DNA of 64,000 nt, taken from assembly GCF_036345255.1 (NCBI RefSeq), contig NZ_CP107783.1, positions 8,115,001-8,179,000 of the forward strand, given 5' to 3'. The stretch comes from Streptomyces sp. NBC_00569 (GTDB lineage: Bacteria; Actinomycetota; Actinomycetes; Streptomycetales; Streptomycetaceae). The first letter of the stretch is position 1. Each line of letters opens with the position of its first letter. Of this stretch, positions 41,911-50,977 are shown one piece after another. Both the position numbers and the translations under genes were made by a program. The notes under the pieces are model-generated. The model worked only from the letters and a program-made list of their open reading frames with translations, was not told the DNA's origin and made no database searches.

Positions 41911-42699
41911 TCAGCCGCGCGGAGCCTCGTACGGCAGCAGCTCGGGGCGCTTCGCCGGGCGGCCGTCGCCGGAGGAGCGGCCCGTCAGACGGCGGCCGAT
42001 CCACGGCACCAGGTGCTGCTTGGCGAAGCGGACGTCGGCGACGCGGCGCGTGCCCCATCCCGGCGGCGCGGTCGGCGGGAGCACGGCCTGCCAGTCGCCC
42101 TCGGGCTCGTGGCCGAGCGCCTGCCAGACGGCCTCGGCGACCCGGCGGTGCCCCTCCGCCGTCAGATGCAGCCGGTCCACGTCCCACATGCGGGGGTCAC
42201 CGAGGGCGGGCGGCCCGTACAGGTCCACGACCACCGCGCCGTGCCGCGCCGCGAGGTCGTCGATGCAGGCGAACAGCTCCTCCATGCGCGGCCGGAAGCG
42301 CTCCATCACAGGCCCGTTGCGGCCGGGGCTGCGCATCAGGACGAGCTGCTCGCAGGCCGGCGCGAGCTTTTCGACGGCCTCTTCGAGGAGCCCGCGCACC
42401 CGGCCCATGTCGACCTTGGGGCGCAGGGTGTCGTTGAGCCCGCCCACCAGCGTGATGACATCGGCGCCCATCGCGGCGGCGACGTCCACCTGCTCGTCGA
42501 CGATCTGGCCGATGAGCTTGCCGCGCACGGCGAGGTTCGCGTAGCGGAACCCGGGGGTGCGGGCCGCCATCCGGCCGGCCAGTACATCGGCCCAGCCGCG
42601 GTAGGAGCCGTCGGGCAGCAGGTCGGACATGCCCTCGGTGAACGAGTCACCGATCGTGACGAGGCTGCTGTAACTGGTGTGGTCGGCATTTTTCTGCAT
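41911..42699 (-). CDS. SGNH/GDSL-family hydrolase
   Basis: 262 residues with all four SGNH blocks: VTIGDSFTEGMSDLLPDG (Ser), YANLAVRGKLIG (Gly), VITLVGGLNDTLRP (Asn) and DRLHLTAEGHRRVAEAV (Asp/His). No signal peptide, so a cytosolic esterase or lipase. C-terminal basic tail. ATG 42699 (MQKNADHTSYSS). Same strand as purB with a 105-base gap. Confidence 0.85.
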   Translation of the reverse strand: MQKNADHTSYSSLVTIGDSFTEGMSDLLPDGSYRGWADVLAGRMAARTPGFRYANLAVRGKLIGQIVDEQVDVAAAMGADVITLVGGLNDTLRPKVDMGRVRGLLEEAVEKLAPACEQLVLMRSPGRNGPVMERFRPRMEELFACIDDLAARHGAVVVDLYGPPALGDPRMWDVDRLHLTAEGHRRVAEAVWQALGHEPEGDWQAVLPPTAPPGWGTRRVADVRFAKQHLVPWIGRRLTGRSSGDGRPAKRPELLPYEAPRG

Positions 42700-42737
42700 G
42701 GCGGAAGCGATGGTAACCCGGGCCCCGGGACGGCCGA

Positions 42738-42777
42738 CTCGGCGCCGTGTGCCCGACGTCGGGCACACGGCGCCGAG
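42738..42777. terminator. Perfect 40-base palindrome downstream of the CNNM operon
   Basis: CTCGGCGCCGTGTGCCCGAC (42738-42757) is followed at once by its exact reverse complement up to 42777, so the two 20-base arms have no spacer. It lies one base after the stop of the smaller CNNM gene (42779) and upstream of the GDSL gene. Most likely a terminator hairpin for the CNNM pair; a binding site cannot be excluded. Confidence 0.6.
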
Positions 42778-42778
42778 A

Positions 42779-43792
42779 TCACACCGGCTGTCCGAACAGC
42801 TCCCGCAGGACGTCCTCCATCGTCACCAGACCGGCGAGCCGCCCGTCGGCGCCGAGGACCGCCGCCACGTGCGTGCGGCTGCCGCGCATCGCCGAGAGGA
42901 CGTCGTCGAGCGGCGTCGTCTCGCGGACGCGCGCGATCGGGCGCATGTCCGGAATCCGGAACGGCAGATCGCGCGGCGACGCGTCCAGGGCGTCCTTCAC
43001 ATGCAGATAGCCGACGATGCGGCGGTTGTCGTCGACCACGGGGAAGCGCGAGAACCCCGACCGGGCCGACAGTTGCTCCAGCTGTTCCGGGGTGACGCCC
43101 ACATGCGCGTAGACCACCCGCTCCAGCGGCAGGACGACGTCCCTGACCGGGCGGCGGCCCAGTTCGAGTGCGTCGCGCAGGCGCTCCTGGGCGCGGTCGT
43201 CGATGAGGCCCGCGTCGCCCGAGTCCTTGACGAGTCGGGCCAGCTCGTCGTCGGAGAACGTCGCGGACACCTCGTCCTTGACGTCGACGCGCAACAGCTT
43301 GAGCAGCCCGTTCGCGAAGGCGTTGATCATGAAGATCACGGGACGCAGCGCCCTCGCCAAGGTCACCAGCGGCGGCCCGAGGAGCAGGGCGCTGCGCACC
43401 GGCTCGGCGAGCGCGACGTTCTTCGGGATCATCTCGCCGAGGAGCATGTGCAGATACGTGGCCACCGTCAGCGCGATCACGAACGAGATCGGGTGGATCA
43501 GCCCGTGGGGCACGCCGACCGCGTCGAACACCGGCTCCAGGAGATGGGCGATGGCGGGTTCGGCGACGATGCCGAGCACCAGGGTGCACAGCGTGATGCC
43601 GAGCTGCGCCGCGGCCAGCAGGGCCGACACGTGCTTCAGGCCCCACAGGACGCTCTTCGCCCGCCGGTCGCCCTCGTCCGCGTGCGGTTCGATCTGGCTG
43701 CGGCGTACGGAGATCAGGGCGAACTCGGCGCCCACGAAGAAGGCGTTGACCACCAGCGTCGCCAGGCCGATCAGAAGCTGGATCGCGGTCAT
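42779..43792 (-). CDS. CNNM/CorC family membrane protein, short form
   Basis: 337 residues. DUF21 (CNNM) transmembrane domain at about residues 1-180 (TAIQLLIGLATLVVNAFFVG, AEFALISVRRSQIEPHADEG, LGEMIPKNVALAEP) and a CBS pair (VRDVVLPLERVVYAHVGVTP; RFPVVDDNRRIVGYLHVKDA; TMEDVLRELFG). It ends right after the CBS pair, without the CorC_HlyC domain found in the neighbour. The family mediates Mg2+ or other divalent-cation transport. Start overlaps the upstream gene's stop (ATGA). Confidence 0.85.
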   Translation of the reverse strand: MTAIQLLIGLATLVVNAFFVGAEFALISVRRSQIEPHADEGDRRAKSVLWGLKHVSALLAAAQLGITLCTLVLGIVAEPAIAHLLEPVFDAVGVPHGLIHPISFVIALTVATYLHMLLGEMIPKNVALAEPVRSALLLGPPLVTLARALRPVIFMINAFANGLLKLLRVDVKDEVSATFSDDELARLVKDSGDAGLIDDRAQERLRDALELGRRPVRDVVLPLERVVYAHVGVTPEQLEQLSARSGFSRFPVVDDNRRIVGYLHVKDALDASPRDLPFRIPDMRPIARVRETTPLDDVLSAMRGSRTHVAAVLGADGRLAGLVTMEDVLRELFGQPV

Positions 43793-45129
43793 CGGTCCCC
43801 CTCCGGGGCGTCTTCGGACCGCTCGGTGAGCGGCGCGTGCATCAGGACGCGGGCCGCGCGGTGGCCCGCGGCGTCCACGACGTCGAGCCGCCATCCGGCC
43901 ACCCCGACGCTGTCGCCGACGGCCGGGATCCGGCCGAGCTCGGCGGCGACCAGGCCGGCGAGGGTCTCGTAGGGGCCGTGGGGGACGCGCAGGCCGACCC
44001 GCTGGAGCTGGTCGGTGCGGGCGGCGCCGTCGGCGGAGTAGAGGGCGCGGCCCTCGTCGTCCGCGCCGGCCGGCGCGAGGTCCGGCGTCTCGTGCGGATC
44101 GTGCTCGTCCCGCACCTCGCCGACGACCTCCTCGACGATGTCCTCCAGGGTCGCGACGCCCGCGGTGCCGCCGTACTCGTCGATGACGACGGCCATCGTG
44201 CGCTTCCCGGAGAGCCGGTCGAGGAGCCGGTCGACGGTCAGGGTCTCGGGTACGAGGAGCGGCTCGCGCATCAGATCGGAGACGGAACGGCGGCCCCGGA
44301 GTTCGGCCGGCACGGCGAGGACGTCCTTGATGTGCGCGACGCCGACGACCGAGTCGAGGCTGCCGCGGTAGACGGGGAAGCGGGACAGGCCCGTGGCCCG
44401 GGTCGCGTTCGCCACGTCCTCGCAGGTGGCCTGCGTGTCGAGCGCCACGACCTGGACGCGCGGCGTCATCACGTTCTCCGCGGTGAGGTCCGCGAGGTTC
44501 AGGGTGCGCATGAACAGCTCGGCGGTGTCCGCCTCGAGGGCGCCTTCCTTCGCGGAGTGGCGGGCCAGTGCCACCAGCTCCTGCGGTCCGCGCGCGGAGG
44601 CCAGCTCCTCGGCGGGCTCGATGCCGAAGCGGCGCACCGCCCGGTTCGCGGTGTTGTTCAGGTGCGTGATGAAGGGGCGGAACGCGGCGCTGAACAGGCG
44701 CTGGGGCGTCGCGACGTTCTTGGCGACGGCCAGCGGCGACGAGATCGCCCAGTTCTTGGGGACGAGCTCGCCGACGACCATCAGGAAGACGGTCGACAGG
44801 GCCGTGCCGATGACCAGTGCGGCCGAGGAGGCGGTGGAGCGGGAGAGCCCGAGACTCTCCAGGGGCCCCGTGATCAGCTTGGCGACGGACGGCTGGGCGA
44901 GCATGCCGACGACCAGATTGGTCACGGTGATGCCGAGCTGGGCGCCGGAGAGCTGGAAGGTCAGGTTCCGTACGGCCTTGAGGGCGCCGGCGGCGCCCCG
45001 CTCACCGCGCTCGACGGCGCGCTCGAGGCCGGAACGCTCGACCGTGGTGAGGGAGAACTCGGCAGCGACGAACGCACCGCAGGCCAGCGAGAGCAGCACC
45101 GCCACGGCGAGCAGGAGCACTTCGGTCAT
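43789..45129 (-). CDS. CNNM/CorC family membrane protein, full-length form
   Basis: 446 residues. DUF21 membrane domain (TEVLLLAVAVLLSLACGAFV; LGITVTNLVVGMLAQP; VGELVPKNWAISSP), CBS pair (VMTPRVQVVALDTQATCEDV; FPVYRGSLDSVVGVAHIKDV; MAVVIDEYGGTAGVATLEDI) and a C-terminal CorC_HlyC domain ending near residue 440. Translationally coupled to the shorter paralogue; the two may form a heteromer. GGAGGTGA precedes ATG 45129. Upstream 194 bases hold no gene. Confidence 0.88.
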   Translation of the reverse strand: MTEVLLLAVAVLLSLACGAFVAAEFSLTTVERSGLERAVERGERGAAGALKAVRNLTFQLSGAQLGITVTNLVVGMLAQPSVAKLITGPLESLGLSRSTASSAALVIGTALSTVFLMVVGELVPKNWAISSPLAVAKNVATPQRLFSAAFRPFITHLNNTANRAVRRFGIEPAEELASARGPQELVALARHSAKEGALEADTAELFMRTLNLADLTAENVMTPRVQVVALDTQATCEDVANATRATGLSRFPVYRGSLDSVVGVAHIKDVLAVPAELRGRRSVSDLMREPLLVPETLTVDRLLDRLSGKRTMAVVIDEYGGTAGVATLEDIVEEVVGEVRDEHDPHETPDLAPAGADDEGRALYSADGAARTDQLQRVGLRVPHGPYETLAGLVAAELGRIPAVGDSVGVAGWRLDVVDAAGHRAARVLMHAPLTERSEDAPEGDR

Positions 45130-45323
45130 CGGGTCACCTCCGTCCCATGATCGGGCAGGGCGGTGGGTATCGCGCGATGTCGCAGGCGCCGGGTACTGGG
45201 AGGCTCGCCCATGGGCGGACGCTCACACCTTTCAAGAGGGAAGACGGGACAAGTGGAGCACCCATGGTAAAGGATCGGCAAAGCCCCGTGGAGCCGGAGC
45301 GCCGCCGCCCGGCCCGTGCGGGG

Positions 45324-45749
45324 TCAGTCCGTGAGGTGCTTGACCCAGCGCGACCACTGCGGTTCCGGCGCATAACCCGCGGCACGCCACGCGTGCTGCG
45401 CGCGCTCGTTGCGGTCCAGGACCATCGCGTCGCCCCGCCGCCCACCGAGCCGCACGAACCGCTCCTCCGCGGCCGCGAGCAGCGCCGACCCCACGCCCTG
45501 CCGCCGCGCGTCCGGACGCACCGCGAGCCGGTACAGATGGCAGCGCCACCCGTCGAAGCCGGCGATGACGGTCCCCAGCAGTTCCCCGTCGCGCTCGGCG
45601 AGCAGCAGCGACTCGGGGTCGCGGGCGACGAGCCGCTCCACACCCGCGCGGTCGTCGCTGATGCTCGTGCCCTCGGCGGCCAGCTTCCAGAAGGCGAGGG
45701 CGGCATCGAGATCGTCGGGCGTCGCGGCCCGTATACGAAGATCACTCAT
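45324..45749 (-). CDS. GNAT family N-acetyltransferase
   Basis: 141 residues, single GNAT domain: LRIRAATPDDLDAALAFWKL at the start, LLLAERDGELLGTVIAGFDG, and the acetyl-CoA loop LAVRPDARRQGVGSALLAAA; ends in HAWRAAGYAPEPQWSRWVKH. Substrate unknown. ATG 45749. Stands alone. Confidence 0.85.
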   Translation of the reverse strand: MSDLRIRAATPDDLDAALAFWKLAAEGTSISDDRAGVERLVARDPESLLLAERDGELLGTVIAGFDGWRCHLYRLAVRPDARRQGVGSALLAAAEERFVRLGGRRGDAMVLDRNERAQHAWRAAGYAPEPQWSRWVKHLTD

Positions 45750-45816
45750 GGGGCCGATTCCATCACCGGGCGACCGGGCCCGCGCACTGTTTTCAGGATG
45801 CGGACAGAGCCCCGGC

Positions 45817-46707
45817 TCAGGCCTTCCGCAGCTCCTCGATGACCGGACCGAACGCCTCCATGTACGGCTCCAGGACCGTGACGTACGTGAACCCGTAGCG
45901 GTCGCGCTGCGCGCGCACCTGGTCCGCGATCTCACGGACCGTGCCGACGAGCAGCAGCGGCAGGTCCAGCGCCTCGTCCTCCGTGAAGGGCCGGATGCGG
46001 TCGAGGATCGGCCGGACCGCCGCCCGCCGGTCATCGGTCACCGTGACCATCTGGATCAGCAGATTGAGTTCGGCGGGCTCCGCGCGGCCCGCCGCGAAGC
46101 GGTGGTACGTGGCCACGCTCCGGTCCAGCTCCTGCGGGGTGAGGAGCTGGAGCTTCCCGTTCGTGTCGCCGGGGACGGAGCGCGCTCCGGTGAACGCCGC
46201 GATCTGTGCGTGCTCCGCGGTCAGTTTCAGCATCCGGTCGCCGTTGCCGCCGATCAGGAGCGGCGGGCGGGGGTGCTGCTCGGGCCGAGGCTGATGCTCG
46301 TCCGACCCGAGCAGCCGGTCCAGCTCCTCCACGACGCGCCGCAGATGGTCCACGCGCTCACCGGGCGATCCCCAGGGAAGCCCGGCCGCCTCGTGCTCCG
46401 CCTGTACGTAGCCCGCGCCCAGGCCGAGTTCGAGCCTGCCGCCGGTGAGCGCGTCCGTGGTCGCCACCTCGCGGGCGAGGAGCACCGGGTTCCAGAAGCC
46501 GGCGTTGAGGACGAACGTGCCGACACGCGGGCGCTCGGTCGCCTCGGCGGCGGCGACCAGGGAGGGGAACGGTGAGGGCATGCCCAGGTGGTCGGCGACG
46601 AGGATCACGTCGTAGTCGAGCTCCTCGGCCCTGCGACAGCGCTTGCGCCACTCGTCGCCGGACGCGGGGGTGACCATGTTGACGCCGAAGCGGAACGCGC
46701 GACTCAT
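45817..46707 (-). CDS. LLM-class F420-dependent oxidoreductase
   Basis: 296 residues with the luciferase-like TIM barrel: FGVNMVTPASGDEWRKRCRR, DVILVADHLGMPSPFPSLVA, VGTFVLNAGFWNPVLLAREV, LTGGRLELGLGAGYVQAEHE and PPLLIGGNGDRMLKLTAEHA. Length and the final FTYVTVLEPYMEAF agree with the F420-linked subfamily common in actinobacteria (TIGR03621-like). Substrate unknown. GAGGAGA precedes ATG 46707. Confidence 0.85.
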   Translation of the reverse strand: MSRAFRFGVNMVTPASGDEWRKRCRRAEELDYDVILVADHLGMPSPFPSLVAAAEATERPRVGTFVLNAGFWNPVLLAREVATTDALTGGRLELGLGAGYVQAEHEAAGLPWGSPGERVDHLRRVVEELDRLLGSDEHQPRPEQHPRPPLLIGGNGDRMLKLTAEHAQIAAFTGARSVPGDTNGKLQLLTPQELDRSVATYHRFAAGRAEPAELNLLIQMVTVTDDRRAAVRPILDRIRPFTEDEALDLPLLLVGTVREIADQVRAQRDRYGFTYVTVLEPYMEAFGPVIEELRKA

Positions 46708-46784
46708 GAACTCTCCTCAGTCTCGGGCGAGTTGGACCCGGCGGAGCGGGAGCAGGACGGCCGGGAGCCCGCGCGGCGAGTACA

Positions 46785-49352
46785 TCATTCGTGGGCGATG
46801 GCCGCCAGCACGTTCATGCGCGAGGCGCGCAGCGCCGGAAGGAGCGCCGCCGCGAGCCCCACGACGACCGAGCCCACCACGACCGCGACGATCGTCCCCC
46901 ACGGGACGGCGAGCGCCTTCATGCCCTGGAGGGCGAGCACCTCGTGGATGGCGAGCCCCCACACGACTCCGAGCGTGAGCCCGAGCACCGCGCCGAACAC
47001 GGCGATCACCACGGACTCCAGGCGGATCATCCTCCGCAACTGGCGCCGGGAGAGCCCGATGGCGCGGAGCAGGCCGATCTCCCGAGTCCGCTCGACGACC
47101 GACAGGGCAAGGGTGTTGACGACGCCCAGGACGGCGATGACGATCGCGAGCCCGACCAGCGCGTACACGAGGTACAGCAGCACCGCGATCTGGTCGTGCA
47201 CGAGCTTCTTGTAGTCGGCCAGGTCGCGGACCTGTACCTGGGGGTACGGATCGAGGGCCTTCTCCAGACGGGCGCGGAGCACGTCCGCGCCCGTGCCGGG
47301 GGAGGCGTTCACGTACACCGCCGAGTCCTGGCCGTCGGGCAGGAACTTCTCCAGCGTCCCCATCCCCATGAACAGGCCGCCGGACATGCCGAATCCGTCG
47401 CCCCCGCCCTGGTCGGTGAGGGCAGCGACGGTGAGCCGGTCCGAGCGTCCGCCGGGCAGGTCCACGGGCACCACCGTGCCCACGCGCGCGTGGTGCTCCT
47501 TGGCGAACTCCGCGTCCATCGCGACCTTCCCGGGCGCGAGCGCGGCCGCCGAGTCGCCCTGGGAGTACGTGATGTGCGCGACGTCGTCCAGCTGTGCCTC
47601 GTAACCCGCGGCCGTCGTCTTCACGCGCTTGCCGTCCGGCAGCCGCACCGCGAGCGGCACGAACCGCTGTCGCACGACGAGCCCGGCACCTTCCGTGGCG
47701 CGGATCTTGTCGGTGACCTCTTCGGGGAAGGGCGCGAAGTTGGCATTCTGGACGGTGAAGTCGGCACCCAGGGTCTTGTCGATTTGCTCGTCGAACGACT
47801 TGCTCATCGACGCGCTGGCCACGGACATGCCCGCCACCAGGGCGAGCCCGACCATCAGCGCGGCCGCGGTGGCCCCGGTGCGCCGTGGGTTGCGCAGAGC
47901 GTTGCGCTGGCTCAGTCGCCCCACCGAGCCGAACACGGCGGGGAACGCGCCGCCCAGGACGCGGATCACGGGACGTACGAGCAAGGGGCCCGCGATCACC
48001 GTGGCCAGCAGCGTCAGGACGACGCCGACCATCAGGAGCAGCGAGGCGCTCGCCGTTTTCGTGGCCGCGGCACAACCCGCGAGAGCGGCGACCCCCGCCA
48101 CGCCGACCACCGCTCCCGCCACCGCGCGCACCCGCAGCGGCCGCCCCGCACCCGCGATCTCGGCGTCCGCGAGCGCCGCCATGGGGGAGACCCGGGACGC
48201 ACGCCGCGACGGCAGATACGCGGCCACGAACGTGACTCCGACGCCGACCGCGAACGCGGCGACGGGTGTCCCCCAGCCGATCACCATCTCGGTCGACTTC
48301 AGGTTCATCCCGAACGCGCTCATGAGCCGGATGAGGCCGAGCGCCAGCCCGATGCCCGCCGCGAGGCCGAGCACCGAGCCCACCAGGCCGAGCAGCACCG
48401 CCTCCGTCAGGACGGAGCGGCGCACCTGCCGCCGGTCGGCGCCGAGCGCGCGCAGCAGTCCCAGCTCGCGGGTGCGCTGCGCGATCAGCATCGAGAACGT
48501 GTTCACGATCAGGAAGATCCCGACCAGGACCGCGATCCCGGCGAAGCCCAGCATCACGTACTTGATCACGTCGAGGAACGGGCCGAGGTCCGCCGCGTCC
48601 GACGTGGCCTGCTCGCTTGCGGTCTTCAGGTCGTAGCCGGAACCGAGCTGCCGGGCGATCCGCCGCTTCAGCGCGGCGTCGCTCACCCCGGGCGCCGCGT
48701 CCACGGAGATGCTCGTCGCGCGGTCCGTCCCGCCGAGCAGCTTCGTCTGTGCCGTCGCCGTGTCCAGGAAGACGAGCGCGGCGCCGGGGTTGGTGGTGCG
48801 GAAGGTCGCGATGCCGACGATCCGGACGGTGAAGGAGCCCGGTTGAGCGAGGACGGTGAGGGAGTCGCCGATGCGGATGTGCTTCTTGTCGGCGGTGTCC
48901 GCGTCGAGCAGCGCCTCGCCACTGCCGCGCGGGGCATGGCCCGAGGTCAGGCGGACCGGACTGCGGTCCGTCACGTACCAGTTGGTGGCGATGGTGGGGG
49001 CGCCGCTGGTCGGGCCGACCGAGTTGTTCGCGTCGTCCACGACGGTGATGTTCTCGGCGGCGGCGTCGATCCTGGCCGCGGCGACGCCGTCGACGGACCT
49101 GATCTGCCGGGCGAGCCGGGCGGGGACGGTCCGGACCGCCCCGGTCGGCACCGTCTCGCCGAGGGAGTCCTGCTTCGGATTCACCTGCACGTCGGCGGAC
49201 GTGGACGCGAAGAGCCGGTCGAAGGTGCGGGTGACCGTGTCCGAGAAGACCAGACTGCCCGCCACGAACGCCACCGAGAGGACGATGGCAAGCCCCGACA
49301 GGACCAGTCGGCCCTTGTGCGCGAGGAAACTCCTGAGCGTCGCCTTCAGCAC
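46785..49352 (-). CDS. MacB/FtsX-type ABC transporter permease
   Basis: 855 residues, two FtsX units of four membrane helices each. The first helix (GRLVLSGLAIVLSVAFVAGS) is followed by a MacB-like periplasmic-type domain (residues about 40-245) and three helices with the FtsX motif TRELGLLRALGADRRQVRRS; the second half repeats this with RNALRNPRRTGATAAALMVG and TREIGLLRAIGLSRRQLRRM. Such proteins act as mechanotransmitters or lipoprotein/peptide exporters. Ten bases downstream of the ATPase gene, so an operon. Confidence 0.9.
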   Translation of the reverse strand: MLKATLRSFLAHKGRLVLSGLAIVLSVAFVAGSLVFSDTVTRTFDRLFASTSADVQVNPKQDSLGETVPTGAVRTVPARLARQIRSVDGVAAARIDAAAENITVVDDANNSVGPTSGAPTIATNWYVTDRSPVRLTSGHAPRGSGEALLDADTADKKHIRIGDSLTVLAQPGSFTVRIVGIATFRTTNPGAALVFLDTATAQTKLLGGTDRATSISVDAAPGVSDAALKRRIARQLGSGYDLKTASEQATSDAADLGPFLDVIKYVMLGFAGIAVLVGIFLIVNTFSMLIAQRTRELGLLRALGADRRQVRRSVLTEAVLLGLVGSVLGLAAGIGLALGLIRLMSAFGMNLKSTEMVIGWGTPVAAFAVGVGVTFVAAYLPSRRASRVSPMAALADAEIAGAGRPLRVRAVAGAVVGVAGVAALAGCAAATKTASASLLLMVGVVLTLLATVIAGPLLVRPVIRVLGGAFPAVFGSVGRLSQRNALRNPRRTGATAAALMVGLALVAGMSVASASMSKSFDEQIDKTLGADFTVQNANFAPFPEEVTDKIRATEGAGLVVRQRFVPLAVRLPDGKRVKTTAAGYEAQLDDVAHITYSQGDSAAALAPGKVAMDAEFAKEHHARVGTVVPVDLPGGRSDRLTVAALTDQGGGDGFGMSGGLFMGMGTLEKFLPDGQDSAVYVNASPGTGADVLRARLEKALDPYPQVQVRDLADYKKLVHDQIAVLLYLVYALVGLAIVIAVLGVVNTLALSVVERTREIGLLRAIGLSRRQLRRMIRLESVVIAVFGAVLGLTLGVVWGLAIHEVLALQGMKALAVPWGTIVAVVVGSVVVGLAAALLPALRASRMNVLAAIAHE

Positions 49353-49362
49353 AGCGGCCCCT

Positions 49363-50157
49363 CTACGGCTGGGAGTTGTGGGGGTTGCCCCCGGTGAACA
49401 GACGCATCCGTTCCAGGACCGCCTCCGCCGTGGGCCGCGGCATCTCGTCGACGAGACGGCCGTCGCCGAGGAAGAGCACCAGGTCGGAGTGGCCCGCGGC
49501 GCCGGGGTCGTGCGTCACCATCACGACGGTCTGCCTGAGGTCGTCCACGGCCTCGCGCAGGAACCCGAGGACCTCGAGGCCCGCACGCGAGTCCAGGTTC
49601 CCGGTCGGCTCGTCCGCGAAGATCAGTTCCGGTCGCGAGGCGAGCGCCCGCGCGCAGGCCACCCGCTGCTGCTGGCCTCCGGAGAGCTGCGCGGGACGGT
49701 GTCCGAGCCGGTCGCCGAGGCCCAGCGTGTCGATGACCTGCTTCAGCCACTCCGCGTCCGGGGTGCGGCCCGCGATGTCCATCGGCAGCGTGATGTTCTC
49801 CGCCGCGTTCAGCGTCGGAATGAGGTTGAAGGACTGGAACATGAAGCCGATCCGGTCGCGCCGCAGCCGCGTCAGCTCCTTGTCGCGCAGGCCCGTGATC
49901 TCGGTGTCCCCGAGCCACACCTGGCCCGCGGAGACCGAGTCGAGACCGGCCAGGCAGTGCATCAGCGTGGACTTGCCCGACCCCGAGGGGCCCATGACCG
50001 CCGTGAACCGGCCGCGCGCGATGTCCACGTCGACCGAGTCGAGCGCGAGGACGGCGGTCTCACCTGACCCGTACGCCTTGGTCAGGCCCCGGGCGCGCGC
50101 GGCGACGTCGCCCGCCTCCGCCAGGCCGTGGGGCTGTTCTGCTGCCGCTGTGGACAA
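49363..50157 (-). CDS. ABC transporter ATP-binding protein (MacB/LolD type)
   Basis: 264 residues. Walker A MGPSGSGKSTLMHC, Q-loop FMFQSFNLIPTLNAAENITL, signature LSGGQQQRVACARALASRPE, Walker B LIFADEPTGNLDSRAG and switch His in VVMVTHDPGAAGH. The TTG start at 50157 has GGAGG just upstream on the minus strand. Works with the FtsX-like permease that follows. Confidence 0.9.
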   Translation of the reverse strand: MSTAAAEQPHGLAEAGDVAARARGLTKAYGSGETAVLALDSVDVDIARGRFTAVMGPSGSGKSTLMHCLAGLDSVSAGQVWLGDTEITGLRDKELTRLRRDRIGFMFQSFNLIPTLNAAENITLPMDIAGRTPDAEWLKQVIDTLGLGDRLGHRPAQLSGGQQQRVACARALASRPELIFADEPTGNLDSRAGLEVLGFLREAVDDLRQTVVMVTHDPGAAGHSDLVLFLGDGRLVDEMPRPTAEAVLERMRLFTGGNPHNSQP

Positions 50158-50304
50158 GGCCGCCTCCTGGGTCTCGCCGTCGTCCTGGCCGTACCGACTC
50201 CCGTGTCGCGTACGAGAGTAGTGGGGTGCGTCACACGCGCGGTATCCCTCCGAGGTCGGGGTCCCGATACGCGTGTAAGGGGCACATTCGGCATCTCCTT
50301 GCGG

Positions 50305-50328
50305 GTGCTAGCACGTCGGCGCTAGCGT
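50305..50328 (+). promoter_or_regulatory. Twin GCTAGC operator and leaderless promoter of the TA-like pair
   Basis: Palindromes GTGCTAGCAC (50305-50314) and CGCTAGCG (50320-50327) have centres 14 bases apart. The second overlaps the -10 hexamer TAGCGT (50323-50328), which is 6 bases before ATG 50335. Repression by the RHH protein encoded directly downstream is the obvious model. Confidence 0.55.
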
Positions 50329-50334
50329 GAAGTC

Positions 50335-50562
50335 ATGGCGAAGACTCAGCTGAACGTACGGGTGGACGAGGACACCGCCCGAGCCGCGCGTGAGCGTGCG
50401 CTGGCACGCGGCGTGAGTGTGAACCGGTACATCGAGGAGCTGGTCAGACAGGACGCGGGCGAGCTCGGCCGGACGTTCGTCGAGGCGGCCGCCGACTTCA
50501 TGAAGCAGTACGAGTCCGTGTTCGCCGAGGAATTCGGCGCGGAGCGCGAAGGCCGACGCTGA
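50335..50562 (+). CDS. Ribbon-helix-helix antitoxin-like protein
   Basis: 75 residues. The RHH fold is seen as TQLNVRVDEDTARAARERAL then RGVSVNRYIEELVRQD (strand-helix-helix, residues 3-40), followed by an acidic C-terminal tail (AADFMKQYESVFAEEFGAER) that would wrap the partner. First gene of a two-gene operon with the Fic-like protein 4 bases downstream. Twin palindromes in its promoter support autorepression. Confidence 0.8.
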   Translation: MAKTQLNVRVDEDTARAARERALARGVSVNRYIEELVRQDAGELGRTFVEAAADFMKQYESVFAEEFGAEREGRR

Positions 50563-50566
50563 GCCC

Positions 50567-50950
50567 TTGAGCGAATCGAAGAACGTGCGGATCGACCTGG
50601 CCTGGCTTCTCATGATCGCCGAGCAGAAGACCCCCGGAGACCCCCAGGTGACCGACTGGGGCGCGCTCATCGCCGCCGTCAGCCGGCACGAGGCGGAGAT
50701 ATTCGGGACCGCCGTGTACGACAGCCCACAGGCGCGGGCCGCCGCACTGCTCCAGCTGCTCCTCCACGTCCCCGCCCTCGAACGCTCGAACGCGATGTTC
50801 GCGTCGGCCGTCGCGTACGCCTATCTCGTCGCGAGCGGTCTGAAGGTCGCCACGTCGCCCGACCAGGTCAGGGAACTGGCCCGCCTGGTCAAGGACGGCG
50901 GGGCGACCGTGCACGACATCGCGGAGGAACTGCGCAGATGGAGCCTGTGA
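50567..50950 (+). CDS. Fic/Doc-like toxin component, degenerate active site
   Basis: 127 residues. Helical protein similar to the short Streptomyces proteins annotated as Fic-family toxins: VRIDLAWLLMIAEQKTPGDP, then LLQLLLHVPALERSNAMFAS. The canonical Fic motif HxFx(D/E)(A/G)N(K/G)R should sit at HVPALERSN, but of its residues only the His is kept, so AMPylation or phosphorylation by the normal mechanism is doubtful. TTG 50567 is the likely start; GTG 50585 is possible. Forms an operon with the RHH gene. Confidence 0.7.
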   Translation: MSESKNVRIDLAWLLMIAEQKTPGDPQVTDWGALIAAVSRHEAEIFGTAVYDSPQARAAALLQLLLHVPALERSNAMFASAVAYAYLVASGLKVATSPDQVRELARLVKDGGATVHDIAEELRRWSL

Positions 50951-50977
50951 GGCGCTAGGGCCTTTCGCCCCAGGCGC

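Noticed and set aside
46791..49397. Very long open frame on the plus strand opposite the MacB/FtsX permease
   Set aside because: Long antisense frames are common at this G+C content; the product is Arg/Gly/His rich without domains, while the minus strand encodes a clear permease.
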